Source of the DNA: a virus
Virus record (IMG/VR): IMGVR_UViG_3300036981_000509
Coordinates: 1-48,416 of that record
DNA length: 48,416 nt
Strand: one strand, 5' to 3'
The notes beneath the pieces are model-generated. The model was not told the origin of the DNA. It saw only the letters and a program-made list of their open reading frames with translations, and did not search any database. The number at the start of each line of letters is the position of its first letter. Within the stretch, counting starts at the first letter, position 1. Shown here one piece after another: positions 13,895 to 23,090 of this stretch. The translations under genes and the position numbers were made by a program.

Positions 13895-16800
13895 CTATTG
13901 CCACTTACCTTCGATGCCCTTGCTCCCAAACGTGTCCACTTCATAGATCACGTCGAAGGCGAGCAAGAACACATCCCCATAGATTTCGCCCATGCCAGTA
14001 TCGCGATTCAGACGGCACAGCAACACCGAGCGAATCTCTTTGGCGGTGCCGGGAATCCCATCGTAGTAGCCGCCCTGACCGAATGGCGCTGAGTAGTGCT
14101 CGTATGCCTGCAAAACATCGGGATCAACTCCCGACCCGGTGTGTGCGGTTGCCGTCCCCGCACTGGCCGCGTCGATAGTCTCCCCGACCCGCCGTTCGCC
14201 TCCAAGATTTTCGATGCCGCCAGCGTTCGTCCATGAATATTCCAGCGTCCAGTTAACGCTCGCGCTGTCGATCCCATTCGCCGTGCCCGCCCAATGCACA
14301 TAGGGCCGAATCGTCGATCCCTCGCGCCAGTCGGCCGGCATTTCCACTTGGAAGTACAGGAACTTGTCGGTGGACGCGGTGAACTTGTACGTCAGCAGAT
14401 TGCCGTAGATCGCCGCGAGCGCGGGCGGGGCCGTCGGGTCGGGCAGCATCGCGCATGGGGGTACACTCACCGCTCGATAAATCTGGACGTCAGCACTCAG
14501 GCTCAACCACCCACTTGAGTTTACGCTGAGGTAGTGGGTGCCAGCACCCAACAAAACCCCGTTCCCGAAACGTTGCGCCTGAGCTGACGCGCCGTCCTTG
14601 GTCCCATTCGAGAGCAGCGTCTGTTGCAGCGCCGCCTCGACATTGTCGGTGGCGAAGTAGTTCCCTGCATCGGCGATCGGCACATCCTCGGCGCTCACCT
14701 GCCCCGCGCCCGTCCCCCAGTCGATATGCGCCGCCTTGATCGCCGCCGGCCCCAGGTACGTGCCATCCCGGCCCACCACCGGCTCGGTCCCGCTGCTGGC
14801 CAGCCCGCTCGCCGCTCCCGGCCCCGGCTTCACGCTCAGCAAACTGGCGTCGAAAGCTAGCTGAAGCTTATGCAAATACTCCGTCGCCAGGTCGTTGATT
14901 TCCAGCGTCACCCGCAGGTCGCACGGCCCGCCCAGCTCGTTGATCGAGATCCCCAGCACCCGGTAGCCGCCGCTCAGTTCGCCCGGAATCGCGATCGCCA
15001 CGATGTCGCCGAGGTGATAATCGAAGAATGGATAGAAGGGGCCCGCCAACACCTCCAGCGTGTACGCGTTGCGCGGCTCCTTCCACCCGGCCAGCAACAA
15101 CTCGCTCGCGACCCCCACCTGCCCGGCGTCGGCCGTATTGCGCACCGGCAGATAGCTCTCCCGGCGGCGATGACTGGCGATGCTCGCAACGTCCGCACTC
15201 TCGACGAAAATTCCCTGTCCCTCGCCCAGCACCACGTTCGTCAGCCCGATACCCTCCGTCGTCCGCCGGCTGCTCATTACCGACTGACCCTGTCGGAAGC
15301 AAATCGTTGCGCTTTGATCTATCCCTGCCGTGTTCCACGCCTGCAGCGTTTTGTCGGGATAAACTGTCAGTTCGAGACCCAGCCCGGCCAGGTTGCGCGC
15401 CACGTCGAGCAGCGTTTGCCCGGCCTTGAAGTTCAACGTCACTGAGTCGGTAAAGGCCTGCCTAGAACTATCATACGCGGAAGTGAAATTCGTGTTTAGC
15501 TCGCCGCCACCCCGCAGGATGAATTCGTGGTACAGATCCAACAGGATCTTCGCCTTCGATACCGCGCTGAACTCCCGCTCGGCCGTCCCTGCGTCCGCCA
15601 GGTTCGCCGGGTACACCAGCCCATGCTCCAACAGCGCCAGCAACCCGCGTCCGCTCACTTGCCACGCCTGCTCTGCGCTCTCCCCCGGCCCGACGAGCAC
15701 TTCCGTGATGTTCTCGATCACCCAGGCGCCAATATCCACGTTGCGATAGCGCACCTTGACGATGTTCCCCACCGCCAGGTTCGCCGCCGTTGTCTTCGGA
15801 TCGTGGCTGCTGATCGTGAACGTCCCGCCGCCGCAATCGCTCAGCGCCTCCAAATATCCCTTATTCGTCGCCCCATCCAGGTACGCCAGGTAATGCCCGA
15901 CCACGTCCTCGACGTGGAACTCCCAACAGTTCAGCGTGCTCTCCGGCCGTCGGGATCGGGCATCGATCAGCACCCCGACCTGCGTCACGTTCACCGGCAC
16001 CGTGCGCTCAACATCGAGCAGCGCCCCGACCTGCGTCACGTCCACCGGCACCGTGCGCTCAACGTCAAGCAGCGCCCCGACCTGCGTCACCTCCACCGGC
16101 ACGGTGCGCTCAACGTCGAACAACGCCCCGACCTGCGTCACGTCCACCGGCACCGTGCGCTGAACGTCGAGCAGCGCCCCGACCTGGGTGACCCGCACAT
16201 CCCCCGGCGAACTGCGATAGGCCGCCGCACTGCCCGCACTGGCGCTCGCCCCGCTGGACTCCGCGGCCGCGCCGAGCTGCAAATCCGCGCTGCCCGCCGA
16301 CGTGCTCGCTCCGAATGCTGTTTCCGCCGCTGCCGATGCAATGGCAAGCGTGTACGCGGCCGCGGAGTACGCAGAGGCGCTGGATGGCGTAACCACCACC
16401 GTGCCGGTGGCGCCAATATCGGCTTGTGCCGCGGAGGCCCCGGAGGTTGACGCGTGGGCCGCGGACGAGCTACCTATATCCAAATCCCAGTGTTCAGTTT
16501 GGCCTGCAGGCCATTCGAACGTGCGGGCGTAAATCACGACACAGGCGATGCGCAGGATCAGGGTATTGGCGACGGTAGTATCCACGCTGGGATGCGTTGT
16601 GCTATTGGCGCTGACGCCCCAGGCGTTGACCGGTGTGGTGGCATTGACGCCGCGCAACGCCAGCATGGCAGCCACAGCCGGCTTCGGCGCGTTCACCGTC
16701 CCTACATCGACACTGTAGCTGGCCGGTTCGTCCGCGGCAATGCGCGTGTAGAGCGCGGCTGAACCATAATAGCCGGCCTGCAGGTTTCTGGTATCCAGCA

Positions 16801-16969
16801 AATTCCAGCCGGTTGGGGTGCTGCGATCAGTTGTGTATGCGTTGTAAGTGGTCGAAACCAGCACCAACAGATCGCCATTCTGCACGTCCGCCGGCACTGA
16901 GATGGCGATCTTGCCATCACCATCGGTGTAGTCCGCGAACGTGGTGACATCTACGACGCTAATCGCCAT
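13895..16969 (-). CDS. Tail-tip / adhesin protein
   Basis: The protein has 1024 residues, starting at 16969 after AAGG. Residues 1-210 form a beta-rich domain common in phage surface proteins. An Ala/Ser-rich linker follows to about 260. Five 17-residue repeats (VTQVGALLDVERTVPVD type) cover about 260-335. Residues about 345-715 resemble siphovirus tail-tip hub proteins (IENITEVLVGPG...GRGLLALLEHG...YPDKTLQAWN). A C-terminal beta-rich domain ends the protein. It is the last late gene, where receptor-binding proteins usually lie. The host receptor cannot be deduced. Confidence 0.72.
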   Translation of the reverse strand: MAISVVDVTTFADYTDGDGKIAISVPADVQNGDLLVLVSTTYNAYTTDRSTPTGWNLLDTRNLQAGYYGSAALYTRIAADEPASYSVDVGTVNAPKPAVAAMLALRGVNATTPVNAWGVSANSTTHPSVDTTVANTLILRIACVVIYARTFEWPAGQTEHWDLDIGSSSAAHASTSGASAAQADIGATGTVVVTPSSASAYSAAAYTLAIASAAAETAFGASTSAGSADLQLGAAAESSGASASAGSAAAYRSSPGDVRVTQVGALLDVQRTVPVDVTQVGALFDVERTVPVEVTQVGALLDVERTVPVDVTQVGALLDVERTVPVNVTQVGVLIDARSRRPESTLNCWEFHVEDVVGHYLAYLDGATNKGYLEALSDCGGGTFTISSHDPKTTAANLAVGNIVKVRYRNVDIGAWVIENITEVLVGPGESAEQAWQVSGRGLLALLEHGLVYPANLADAGTAEREFSAVSKAKILLDLYHEFILRGGGELNTNFTSAYDSSRQAFTDSVTLNFKAGQTLLDVARNLAGLGLELTVYPDKTLQAWNTAGIDQSATICFRQGQSVMSSRRTTEGIGLTNVVLGEGQGIFVESADVASIASHRRRESYLPVRNTADAGQVGVASELLLAGWKEPRNAYTLEVLAGPFYPFFDYHLGDIVAIAIPGELSGGYRVLGISINELGGPCDLRVTLEINDLATEYLHKLQLAFDASLLSVKPGPGAASGLASSGTEPVVGRDGTYLGPAAIKAAHIDWGTGAGQVSAEDVPIADAGNYFATDNVEAALQQTLLSNGTKDGASAQAQRFGNGVLLGAGTHYLSVNSSGWLSLSADVQIYRAVSVPPCAMLPDPTAPPALAAIYGNLLTYKFTASTDKFLYFQVEMPADWREGSTIRPYVHWAGTANGIDSASVNWTLEYSWTNAGGIENLGGERRVGETIDAASAGTATAHTGSGVDPDVLQAYEHYSAPFGQGGYYDGIPGTAKEIRSVLLCRLNRDTGMGEIYGDVFLLAFDVIYEVDTFGSKGIEGKWQ
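15971..16189. repeat. 51-bp tandem repeat in the tail-tip gene
   Basis: Units start near 15971, 16022, 16073, 16124 and 16175 (the last partial). Each is in frame and encodes a 17-residue VTQVGALLDVERTVPVD-type unit. Near-identity suggests recent expansion; copy number may vary between relatives and change stalk length. Confidence 0.85.
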
Positions 16970-17005
16970 CGCTTACCTTATCCTGTTCCGAAGCGCATAG
17001 GAACA

Positions 17006-17425
17006 TCAATCCACGCTGATCGTCAGCCCCCCCACCCCGAACGTTAATGTATCCCCGTTGGCGGCATCCCGCGGCGCCGTCAGCGCCCAATACGCCATCA
17101 CGTTGCCCGTCGTCCCAATGCTCGTATCGCACAGGAAACAGTGCGTCACCTCCGGTGGATCTGCCGTGAACGGCCCGAACTCGATCGCCGCATCATTCGC
17201 AATCTGCGACGGGTCTCCGCTCGGACTCCCCCACGCCACCTCCTGCCGGCTGTACCCCGCCGTCGCGATCTCACCCGCCGCCCACGTCGCCAGCGTCGCC
17301 GTATCCGGGCTGGCCGCCTCCGCCGTCGCCAGCGCCAGGTACATCGCCGCCGTCGCCGCCTGTGCCACCCCCACCCCCGCCTGCACCGCCCGATTCGCCC
17401 CGAACTGCGTCAACTGCCCGCTCAT
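17006..17425 (-). CDS. Tail-associated structural protein
   Basis: The protein has 139 residues from the ATG at 17423-17425, preceded by AGGAG. It is beta-rich, with a helical start (LTQFGANRAVQAGVGV...AAMYLALATAEAAS) and the segment VTHCFLCDTSIGTTGNVMAYWALTAP. The layout matches small minor-tail or fibre-like proteins found beside tail-tip genes. The exact role is unknown. Confidence 0.6.
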   Translation of the reverse strand: MSGQLTQFGANRAVQAGVGVAQAATAAMYLALATAEAASPDTATLATWAAGEIATAGYSRQEVAWGSPSGDPSQIANDAAIEFGPFTADPPEVTHCFLCDTSIGTTGNVMAYWALTAPRDAANGDTLTFGVGGLTISVD

Positions 17426-17437
17426 CTTTGCATCTCC

Positions 17438-17518
17438 TCGTCCTCGTCATTCCCGTGCCGACGGGCATCCAGCGCCCTCGTCCTCGTCATTCCCGTGCAG
17501 ACGGGAATCCAGCGCACC
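17438..17518 (+). repeat. dRS3-like repeat pair
   Basis: Two tandem copies of a CGTCATTCCCGTG-N-ACGGG(A/C)ATCCAGCG unit start near 17445 and 17485. They fill the gap between two tail genes. The ATTCCC...GGGAAT core resembles interspersed repeats of many bacterial chromosomes (dRS3 in Neisseria). Confidence 0.7.
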
Positions 17519-17522
17519 CGCG

Positions 17523-18581
17523 TCACACAATCTTCACCCCCACCTGCAGCGCATCCACCGCCGTTTTGTCCCAGACCGAGTCGTCCGCCGGCTGCACATA
17601 CAGCGGATCGCCACGGTAGAGCACGAATCCAGGTGCGATAGACACGATCACCTGCCCGGCCGCATCCGGGTATTCCGTCGTGTCCTGCCGTACCACGCCC
17701 GTGAGTTGATTGCTGCCGCTAGTATTAACTGCCGCCTGCCATACCACCTGGACCAGCGCAATATCCGTGATGTAATCCGGCGCAGCCTCCACAGCGAACA
17801 ACTCAAGGTCGCCCGGCGTCGTCCCGCCCTGCACCCAGTCCGTCGTGTTCCGCGGCACATCATCGACCAGCGCATAATGGTCGCTCCCTGCGCTCGGCGT
17901 GAAATCGGTCGTTGCTCCATCGGCGTTTGCCTTCAGGAAACACACCGTGCCCAGCCCGATCCACGTATTTTGGTCGGATCCGCTTATGTCGTTGACTGCA
18001 ATGTCGTCGATATATAGCGTCCCTCCGCCCCACGCGCCCAGAAGTTTCAGAACCCGCAGGTAGGGCCCATCCTCATCCGCCTGCGTGGCCCCCGAGTACG
18101 AAAAAGCGGTTACGCCGTTGACTTTCAGCGTGAACACACCAGCGGCGGTGTCGCAGAGGACGTGGCCCTCGATCACGTACCATGTCCCCGTGCGCAGCAG
18201 AATTGAGCCACTCGCGATCAATTGTCCTGGCGACAGGCTCAAAGAATCCGGGCCGAGATAGAGTTTGAACGTTTGGGTCGGGCCATCGAATTCTAACGTC
18301 ACTTGGGGAATGCCGGCGGAATTAATGAACTGTAAATGCGGATAGACAAACTCTGCGGTTGGATCTACCCTCCAGGCCATCCTGAAGTAGATCTCCTCCT
18401 CATCCGCGTCCAGGACATGCGTAACATATGCGGTGCCGGCCTTTATCACGCTCCCGTATAGCGCCAACGCGTAGCTCCCGGTCCGCGCTGCCGCCGTGCT
18501 CGGCGCCGACACGATATACGCCGCCCCGTTCAACTCCTGCAGCGACCCCGTCTCAAACCCCGCCGTCAATAACCTCGCCAT
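17523..18581 (-). CDS. Tail protein with lectin-like jelly-roll domain
   Basis: The protein has 352 residues. Residues 1-200 (RLLTAGFETGSLQEL...GSYALALYG...TLYIDDIAVND) have the strand pattern of a concanavalin-A/LamG-like sandwich, often found in phage tail proteins that touch glycans. The C-terminal 150 residues are beta-rich and unrecognised. It sits between Dit and tail-tip genes. Carbohydrate binding is inferred from the fold pattern only. Confidence 0.65.
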   Translation of the reverse strand: MARLLTAGFETGSLQELNGAAYIVSAPSTAAARTGSYALALYGSVIKAGTAYVTHVLDADEEEIYFRMAWRVDPTAEFVYPHLQFINSAGIPQVTLEFDGPTQTFKLYLGPDSLSLSPGQLIASGSILLRTGTWYVIEGHVLCDTAAGVFTLKVNGVTAFSYSGATQADEDGPYLRVLKLLGAWGGGTLYIDDIAVNDISGSDQNTWIGLGTVCFLKANADGATTDFTPSAGSDHYALVDDVPRNTTDWVQGGTTPGDLELFAVEAAPDYITDIALVQVVWQAAVNTSGSNQLTGVVRQDTTEYPDAAGQVIVSIAPGFVLYRGDPLYVQPADDSVWDKTAVDALQVGVKIV

Positions 18582-18596
18582 CTTCCCCTTCCAGTC

Positions 18597-18671
18597 CCGT
18601 CATTCCCGTGCCGACGGGCATCCAGCGCCCTCGTCCTCGTCATTCCCGTGCCGACGGGCATCCAGCGCACC
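18597..18671 (+). repeat. dRS3-like repeat pair
   Basis: Two copies of the CGTCATTCCCGTG...ATCCAGCG unit fill the gap between the jelly-roll tail gene and Dit. They are nearly identical to those at 17438-17518. Confidence 0.7.
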
Positions 18672-18682
18672 CGCGTCCCCGC

Positions 18683-19480
18683 CTAAACATACGGCGGATA
18701 AAACTCCACCTTCACCGTCGTCGCCCCCGTATACCCCGCGCCCGCCACATTCAGCGTATTCGGCGCCGCCGCCGGAATCGGCAGCCAGCACAGCGCCCCG
18801 TCGTGGCTCATATTCCCGCTCACATCGGCCCCGGCCAACTCCGCCGTCCAGTCGCCGCAATCGATCACCAGCGTCTCGCCGCTCCCCACCGACCCCGTGT
18901 ACTGCATCCAGATCGATCCGATCGTCAGCTTCGGATTCGTGATCGGCCCGGTGAGCGTGAAGATCCCCTTCTGGCTCTCGTAGGTCCCGGCATTGTTCAC
19001 CGTGATATTCTGGCTCGGCATCGTGATCACGGTCGGTCCCACCGTCGTCTTCGTGTCCGCATACCACAGCGGGTCCGCCATCAGGAACTCCACCACGAAC
19101 ACGTAGGCCGCGTTGCCGATCCGCGGCTCGAACTCAACTTCCTTCACCACCTCGACCAGCGCCGTCCGCACGGCCGACCCGAACTGGAGCTTCAGCGTAT
19201 GCTGGCCGGCCCTGGCGAACAATCCCCGCAGCACGTCCAGGTTCGCCAGCATATCCGCCTCGGACCCCGTGCCGCCGGCCGCCGGCTCATGGATTGCCCA
19301 CATCGCCAGCGTCTGCACCCGCTGCTCCAGCGCCTTCGCCACGTACAGCCGGCCGTCCTTATGCGGCACCACCACATTCTCCCCGCGCCGCGCCGGCGTG
19401 CTGAAGGGCGCCCCCAGCAGCCGCACGTTATACCCCGCCCGGGTCAAATCGATGCCGTCATACTCCCACGCCTGCGCCAC
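18683..19480 (-). CDS. Distal tail protein (Dit-like)
   Basis: Dit rings join the tail tube to the tip. This 265-residue protein starts at a GTG (19478-19480). Its N-terminus (WEYDGIDLTRAGYNVRLLGAP) and centre (FEPRIGNAAYVFVVEFLMADPLWYAD) fit the Sipho_tail/Dit family, with the galectin-like C-terminal half following. The location directly after the tape measure gene agrees. The dispersed dyad element lies immediately upstream; its TTATAGGAG arm may also supply the ribosome site. Confidence 0.78.
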   Translation of the reverse strand: MAQAWEYDGIDLTRAGYNVRLLGAPFSTPARRGENVVVPHKDGRLYVAKALEQRVQTLAMWAIHEPAAGGTGSEADMLANLDVLRGLFARAGQHTLKLQFGSAVRTALVEVVKEVEFEPRIGNAAYVFVVEFLMADPLWYADTKTTVGPTVITMPSQNITVNNAGTYESQKGIFTLTGPITNPKLTIGSIWMQYTGSVGSGETLVIDCGDWTAELAGADVSGNMSHDGALCWLPIPAAAPNTLNVAGAGYTGATTVKVEFYPPYV

Positions 19481-19486
19481 CCTCAG

Positions 19487-19513
19487 CTCCTATAATGCAC
19501 GTACTCGGAACCC
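19487..19513 (+). promoter_or_regulatory. Dispersed dyad element, copy 4
   Basis: CCTATAA-N6-TACTCGG lies directly upstream of the Dit-like gene, between it and the tape measure gene. On the minus strand its TATAGGAG end falls at ribosome-site distance from the GTG start. Confidence 0.65.
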
Positions 19514-19521
19514 GCCACACC

Positions 19522-19554
19522 AGACCTTTAGGGTCTCGCAGACCCTAAAGGTCT
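19522..19554. repeat. 33-bp REP-like palindrome
   Basis: A 15-bp arm AGACCTTTAGGGTCT, a 3-bp centre and the inverse arm make a perfect palindrome. It belongs to a family of six here (19522, 25608, 31185 shortened, 31973, 42769, 45609), always in gaps or at gene ends. Confidence 0.85.
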
Positions 19555-19557
19555 CGC

Positions 19558-22476
19558 TCACCCCAGCACCCCGATGTAACTCAAATTCCGCAACTGCCGC
19601 ACGATGCTGTTCTCCGCCGTCTCCCCCACCGGGTTGTTGATCGTCACATTGATCGCCTGGCCCGCCGCCGCCGGCGCGGCGCTGGCTGCGGCGCCGGCAG
19701 CGCGGGGCCCGGGACCCGCCAACGTCGGCGTCGCCAGCATCCCACCCATCGCCCGCACCAATTCCCCCGCCCCCGCCAGCATCCCCTGGGCCAACGTCGC
19801 CGGAATCGACCGTCCCGAGTCCGTCAGATGGCTCAGCGGCCCTTCCCGGGCATCCGAGTGCGGCAGCACCGCATCCACCGCCGCCGCCAGCTCCCGCGCC
19901 GCCTCCACCGCCGCCTCAATCTCGTCCTTGATCCCCTGCGCCACACTCCCGGCGAACGCGACGCCGGCGTCGTAGCCGTCCTGCACCAGGATCGTCAGGA
20001 TGGCCACCACCTGGTCGTAGAGCAACTGCATCGCACCGACCGCGCCCGCGCGCATCGCCTCCCAGCTCGTCAACGTATTCGCCAGGATCGCCGTCCACGC
20101 TGTCGTCAGCGCCAACTTCACCGCCGCCAGCCACGTCTGCAGCGCCAACAGGTCTGCCGCCCGCCAGGTCGTGAAGAAAAGCTGGATCGCCGTCCAGATC
20201 GTCGTGATCTGCAACTGCATCGCCAGCCACGCCGGCGTCAGCGCAAGCTGGAGGTTAGCCAGCCAGGTTACGATGCTTTGCTGGACAGCCGTGATCACGG
20301 TCGTTACATCCGTCTGCATTTGTTTCCAGGCCGACGTCACCCCCGCAAGATTCGTCTTCGACTGCGTGACCAACTCCGCCGCCTGCGTCGCCGCCGCTGC
20401 TGTCGCTGGCGGCGTGCCGGTGCCCGTGCCCATGAGCGCTTCGACGACCGAGGGGCCAGTTCCGGCCGCCTTGGCGATGTCATTGATGAACTGCGTTCGC
20501 AATTGCTGGGCCAGCGCCGCCGTCTTCGCCTGGCCAACCAGGGCCGGCACATCGATGAGCGCCTTCACCTGGTCCGTGATCAGCCCTTTCTGGAAATCCG
20601 CCACGATCTGCTGTGCCGTCGCCTGATCGAGCCCCAGTTTCTCAGCCCACTGGCTATTACTCCCGTTCACCGCGACATCGGCCGCCCGAAAGATATTTTC
20701 GAAGGGACCGTTGGCCCCGGGCGCGTTCGGGTCCTTCAGTCCGCCCATCAGCCCCTGCAGCGCGCTCTGCGCACCACTGATCGCCGACTCAATCGCGCTC
20801 TGGATCTTCGCGGCGTAGTCATCTGTGATCTTTGTATTCGCACCCTCCTGGGCCAGCCACCGCAAATCTGCCTCCGCATCAGCCGTCTTCTTCGCGGCGG
20901 GCAGGGGGTCGACCGGATGCAATGGATGGGCGGTCATCGCGAGATTGGCTTTTTGGATCTCCGCGCGCAGAGCGGTAGCCTTAGACAAGGCGGCCGCCAG
21001 AGCGGTCAAAAGACCCACGTCATTCGGGTCGATGTCAAGCGCCGCTTTCAGCGTCTCGATCTCGGCCTCGGTGTCCTTGAGATCCTCTTGTATGTACTCC
21101 ACCGCCGTGCCGAACCCGGACTCCGCGGCGTCTCCCATGTCGTTGAACAGCAGGATCGTCCCGGCCACAATCGCCCCGATGGCCGCAATCGCCAATACCA
21201 CCAGCCCCGCCGGCGCAATGATCAATCCCAGCGCGCCAGCCGCCACGGCGCCCAACCCAGAGAATATCGGCCCCAGGGCGCCGACCACCGTCGTCATTGT
21301 CCCGATTGCTGTGATTACTGGCCCGATGGCTACCGTAATCCCTAACAGCGCCAGTATCCCCGTTTGCATTCCTGTGGGCAGACTCGCAAAAGCTGTAGTC
21401 AGCTTCGTCACAAACTCGGCTACTCGCGATAGCACTGGGATTAGATTGTTGAGCGCCTCGAACAACGCAACTCCCAGGGGGAGCGCGGCCAGGGAGACTT
21501 GATTCCTTAGTTTACAGAACTTCTCGGCAAAATCGTTGGTATCATTAGCCGCGCCCAAGACCGTTTCTTTGCCGTTGGCGATAGCCGCCCAAATGGCTTC
21601 TACCTCGAAGCGACCTTCCCGGATCCCCGCCGCCAGATCCGGCCCCGCACGTGCTCCGAACACCTCTATCGCCAGCTTATTGGCCTCGGCCGTACTGCCA
21701 GTGTTTTTGATGGCACTTATCAATTGCTTTAGAGCTTCTTTCGGATCTACCCCGGCCTTCGCCATTTTTCCCAGTGCGATCCTCAATGACCCCAACACCA
21801 ACTCCGTGTTGACACCTTCCTTCTCGAATTTCGCAATCAGCGCGGTGGCTTCGGTGAAACTGAAACCCATTTGCCGCAGCGGCGCGCCGTACTGCACCAG
21901 TTTCGCCGCCAACGCATCGACCGCGATCCCTGTCTCCTGATGCGCCCGAAACAGCGCATCCAGCGCCGGCACCTGGTCCTTGACCGCGATCCCCCAGTCG
22001 CCAAACAGCCGGGTTGTGTTCGCAATTTGCGGCCCCAGCTCGCCACCGGTGATCCGGGCTAACTCGATTTCGACCTTCGCCAGCTCTTGGAGACCCTCAC
22101 CCGTCTGCCCCGTGCGTGCGTTAAGTTCGGCGATCGCCTGTCCTGCCGTCGCCATGTCCGTCGGGATCGCCCCGAAAACCGCCTTCACATCCGCGCCCAG
22201 CGCGATTAGCTCATCGCCCGTCGCCCCCGTCGTCGTGCGGATACCGTCCATCACCTCGTCGAACTGAACACCCACATTAAAAACAGCGATGCCCACAGCC
22301 GCGATTGGCGCGGTCATCGCTGTCACCCCGAGGCCCGTTCTGATTGCCGCAGTACCGACGGATGCCAACGATGTCTTCGCTCCATCCAGGCTTTTTTTCG
22401 CCGCGTTGATTCCCGATGTCACCCCGGAGGTATCGATCAGAATTTTCCCGACCGCCGCACCTAACTCGATTGTCAT
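19558..22476 (-). CDS. Tail tape measure protein
   Basis: This 972-residue protein sets tail length; at about 1.5 angstrom per residue the tail would be near 145 nm. Residues 20-400 fit the phage tape-measure core (VGIAVFNVGVQFDEVMDGIRTTTGATGDELIALG...). A hydrophobic region follows at about 375-450 (GILALLGITVAIGPVITAIG...LAIAAIGAIVAGTILLF), then a long helical Trp/Ala/Gln-rich part. The start at 22476 has a distant GGGGG site. It lies between the chaperone and Dit genes, with the HNH cassette inserted upstream. Confidence 0.92.
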   Translation of the reverse strand: MTIELGAAVGKILIDTSGVTSGINAAKKSLDGAKTSLASVGTAAIRTGLGVTAMTAPIAAVGIAVFNVGVQFDEVMDGIRTTTGATGDELIALGADVKAVFGAIPTDMATAGQAIAELNARTGQTGEGLQELAKVEIELARITGGELGPQIANTTRLFGDWGIAVKDQVPALDALFRAHQETGIAVDALAAKLVQYGAPLRQMGFSFTEATALIAKFEKEGVNTELVLGSLRIALGKMAKAGVDPKEALKQLISAIKNTGSTAEANKLAIEVFGARAGPDLAAGIREGRFEVEAIWAAIANGKETVLGAANDTNDFAEKFCKLRNQVSLAALPLGVALFEALNNLIPVLSRVAEFVTKLTTAFASLPTGMQTGILALLGITVAIGPVITAIGTMTTVVGALGPIFSGLGAVAAGALGLIIAPAGLVVLAIAAIGAIVAGTILLFNDMGDAAESGFGTAVEYIQEDLKDTEAEIETLKAALDIDPNDVGLLTALAAALSKATALRAEIQKANLAMTAHPLHPVDPLPAAKKTADAEADLRWLAQEGANTKITDDYAAKIQSAIESAISGAQSALQGLMGGLKDPNAPGANGPFENIFRAADVAVNGSNSQWAEKLGLDQATAQQIVADFQKGLITDQVKALIDVPALVGQAKTAALAQQLRTQFINDIAKAAGTGPSVVEALMGTGTGTPPATAAAATQAAELVTQSKTNLAGVTSAWKQMQTDVTTVITAVQQSIVTWLANLQLALTPAWLAMQLQITTIWTAIQLFFTTWRAADLLALQTWLAAVKLALTTAWTAILANTLTSWEAMRAGAVGAMQLLYDQVVAILTILVQDGYDAGVAFAGSVAQGIKDEIEAAVEAARELAAAVDAVLPHSDAREGPLSHLTDSGRSIPATLAQGMLAGAGELVRAMGGMLATPTLAGPGPRAAGAAASAAPAAAGQAINVTINNPVGETAENSIVRQLRNLSYIGVLG

Positions 22477-22492
22477 CGACAGTAGCCCCCCG

Positions 22493-22819
22493 TCACTCCA
22501 CCATCTCCGCCTCAGCGATCACCCCCGCGCGCCGATTAGGACGTACGATCGTCACCCGGTACACCACGCCCGCAATCGTGAAACGATCCTGCACCTGGAT
22601 GTCCAGCGTCGTCGCACCCAGGATCACCACCCCGCCCCGATACTCCTCCGTGCCATTCCCGCCGGCTGCCCTGCCCCCCCCCGTACCGGTCCTAGCCACG
22701 CGCACCGTCTGCGCCGTCACCGTCGTCGCCCCGCGGCGCAACGTGATGCTCACCGGATTATCCCCGCGCACCGCTGCCAGATCCGCCGCCATCGCTGTCC
22801 AATCCGCCGCGCTCAACAT
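22493..22819 (-). CDS. Head-tail adaptor-like protein, tail-side copy
   Basis: The protein has 108 residues and a strong AGGAAGG site. About 85% of residues match the gene at 31639-31962. It begins MLSAADWTAMAADLAAVRGD, continues with a beta-barrel part (VILGATTLDIQVQDRFTIAGVVYRVTIVRPNRRAG) and fits small phage head-tail adaptor proteins. Its place beside the tape measure gene is unusual. The dispersed dyad lies directly upstream of both copies, so the duplication may include it. Confidence 0.72.
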   Translation of the reverse strand: MLSAADWTAMAADLAAVRGDNPVSITLRRGATTVTAQTVRVARTGTGGGRAAGGNGTEEYRGGVVILGATTLDIQVQDRFTIAGVVYRVTIVRPNRRAGVIAEAEMVE

Positions 22820-22829
22820 ACTGATCGCC

Positions 22830-22855
22830 TTCCTATAAACCCGGTACTAGGAAAT
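22830..22855 (+). promoter_or_regulatory. Dispersed dyad element, copy 5
   Basis: CCTATAA-N6-TACTAGG lies upstream of the adaptor-like gene and marks one side of the HNH cassette. Copy 6 (24089-24115) marks the other, in the same orientation. Confidence 0.65.
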
Positions 22856-22871
22856 CCATTGCCCAAACCCC

Positions 22872-22900
22872 TTGACAAAACCTGCCAGCGGGTGTACTAT
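22872..22900 (+). promoter_or_regulatory. Consensus promoter of the HNH cassette
   Basis: TTGACA (22872-22877), a 17-bp spacer and TACTAT (22895-22900) make a near-perfect sigma-70 promoter on the plus strand. It runs against the late operon and would start RNA near 22907. Confidence 0.82.
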
Positions 22901-22906
22901 TCTTCT

Positions 22907-23068
22907 TGCGAACATGCCGCCAAGCGCTCGCAAACACACCAAGCGGTTTTTTATTGGCCGTCTATATTCGCCGCCTCGGGGCGGTGTTCTAGGTCAACAC
23001 AACCACGGTCACAACCGCAGGTGTGCGAATGCTTGGCGGCAGCCTAGAACATCGCCCCGAGGCGTTTT
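22907..23068 (+). ncRNA. Structured leader RNA with possible pseudoknot
   Basis: Helix B pairs 22972-22993 with 23043-23064: 22 bp, one of them G-U, followed by TTTT. Helix A pairs 22915-22925 (UGCCGCCAAGC) with 23031-23041 (GCUUGGCGGCA), 11 perfect pairs. It extends through UCGCA/UGCGA (22928-22932 / 23024-23028) and CACC/GGUG. The 3' strand of A lies in the loop of B, so both helices together make a pseudoknot. AUGCCGCCAAGC recurs at the start of the next gene (23091-23102), so the 3' strand of A could also mask that start codon. No known RNA family is recognised. Confidence 0.7.
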
Positions 23069-23090
23069 CATTCTGGAAGGAGCTGTCCAA

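Noticed and set aside
15971-16189. Possible CRISPR array (regular repeats)
   Set aside because: Repeats are contiguous, with no unique spacers, and encode an in-frame 17-residue motif.
17438-18671. dRS3-like repeats as phage attachment sites
   Set aside because: They occur in several gaps and lie far from both recombinase genes; they look like ordinary interspersed host-type repeats.
22907-23068. Group I intron or HEARO/omega RNA
   Set aside because: No split gene, no intron core segments and no IscB-like gene; the neighbouring HNH protein has AP2 domains instead.
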